Assembly: GCA_022574295.1 (NCBI GenBank)
Contig: JACZSJ010000010.1
Span: 1 to 36,737 of the forward strand
Length of the DNA stretch: 36,737 nucleotides
Direction of reading: 5' to 3'
Origin: Pseudomonadota bacterium
GTDB taxonomy: Bacteria > Pseudomonadota > Gammaproteobacteria > Eutrophobiales > Eutrophobiaceae
The translations under genes and the position numbers were made by a program. This document shows positions 36,347-36,737 of the stretch, in pieces. The notes under the pieces are model-generated. The model had not been told where the DNA came from. It did no database searches and was given only the letters and a program-made list of their open reading frames with translations. The number at the start of each line of letters is the position of its first letter. Within the stretch, counting starts at the first letter, position 1.

Positions 36347-36737
36347 ATGGCAACAAATGTTTAACAGCATCAGGTTTCTTTCCTTACAGTAAATGAAGAA
36401 CACGCTGAAAGACGTCTGGATAACTTCCTCATAGGCCATTTTGGCAGTGTCCCCAAGACCCGAATCTCTCAGATGATTAGAAAAGGTGAAGTTCGGGTCA
36501 ATAAAGGCAGGATTAAGCAAAATTATCGCCTGCAGCTCGGTGATATGGTCAGAATTCCTCCTGTATACATTACTCCGCGGGAAAATCTTTCCAAACCACC
36601 AGAAGCCCTGTCCAGGCTAATTAAAAACAGCATTATATATGAAGATGAATATTTGCTAGCCATCAATAAACCTTCAAACATTGCGGTACATAGTGGCAGT
36701 GGTGTGCCATATGGCGTGATTGAAATTCTGCGTGCGC
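36347..36737 (+). CDS. rluC: 23S rRNA pseudouridine synthase RluC, 3' end missing and in-frame TAA at codon 6
   Basis: RluC makes pseudouridines 955, 2504 and 2580 in 23S rRNA. The readable frame gives LTVNEEHAERRLDNFL, then an S4 domain (ISQMIRKGEVRVNKGRIK, LQLGDMVRIPPV) and the start of the catalytic domain (IIYEDEYLLAINKPSNIAVHSG) up to the window end. The natural N-terminus would be ATG 36347, reading MATNV, but codon 6 is TAA (36362-36364), followed in frame by QHQVSFLTVNEE. No ATG, GTG or TTG occurs after this TAA until ATG near 36473, inside the S4 domain. Either the copy is inactivated, the start is non-standard, or there is a sequence error. Divergent from rne, as in E. coli and Pseudomonas. 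Confidence 0.85.

Noticed and set aside
36311-36520. Minus-strand open frame over the rluC start
   Set aside because: It is antisense to the conserved S4 domain of rluC and matches no family.

Overview
The window is a stretch of chromosome from a non-enteric gammaproteobacterium. The evidence is gene order: comEC-exbB-exbD-lpxK-(Trm112-like)-kdsB-ptpA and nadB-rpoE-rseA-rseB-mucD...lepA-lepB-rnc-era-recO-pdxJ are arrangements I know from Pseudomonas-type gammaproteobacteria. Outer-membrane genes (lpxK, kdsB, lolA, the RpoE pathway) show a Gram-negative cell. I cannot name a genus. Almost every gene is a recognisable core gene. I see no tRNA, rRNA, CRISPR array, phage, complete insertion sequence or classical defence island.

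Layout. 1-5307 (+): 3' part of comEC, an ExbB/ExbD pair, then lipid A / KDO genes lpxK and kdsB around a small Trm112-like protein, and a low-molecular-weight tyrosine phosphatase. 5304-8093 (-): infA, ate (bpt) and aat, the last two being the N-degron transferases, plus a small exported protein; the two gaps in this group hold repeats. 8208-9209 (+): a histone-deacetylase-fold hydrolase with an apparent Tat signal. 9226-14257 (-): DUF1820, AbgT-type transporter, alpha/beta hydrolase, quinone oxidoreductase and trxB. 14479-17447 (+): ftsK and lolA. 17448-17762: decayed insert with a relE 3' fragment and an attC-like site. 17763-20738 (-): diguanylate cyclase and nadB. 20896-24934 (+): rpoE-rseA-rseB-degP and a glutaredoxin-like gene (envelope stress). 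25084-32851 (+): lepA, lepB, DUF4845, rnc, era, recO, pdxJ, prfC. 32855-35791 (-): rne with a structured leader. 36347-end (+): 5' part of rluC.

How the genes work together. The window carries three functional blocks: envelope building and surveillance (lpxK, kdsB, lolA, ExbB/D, RpoE-RseA-RseB-DegP, LepB); translation and ribosome maturation (infA, lepA, era, rnc, prfC, rluC); and RNA decay (rne, rnc).

The least ordinary material is non-coding or at gene edges. (1) Two MITE-like elements with different terminal inverted repeats share a length-matched 50-nt core whose apical stem differs by paired substitutions. One of them supplies the last codons and stop of trxB. Fragments of both lie elsewhere. 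(2) A relE fragment abuts an attC-like site with no integron nearby. (3) kdsB has no ATG/GTG/TTG start and appears to begin at ATT overlapping the upstream stop. (4) rluC has an in-frame TAA at codon 6. (5) A Tat-type signal sits on a histone-deacetylase-family enzyme. (6) RNase E carries three copies of a PHPD motif in its disordered tail. None of these amounts to a clearly new multi-gene system. The MITE pair and the exported deacetylase are the best candidates for new biology.
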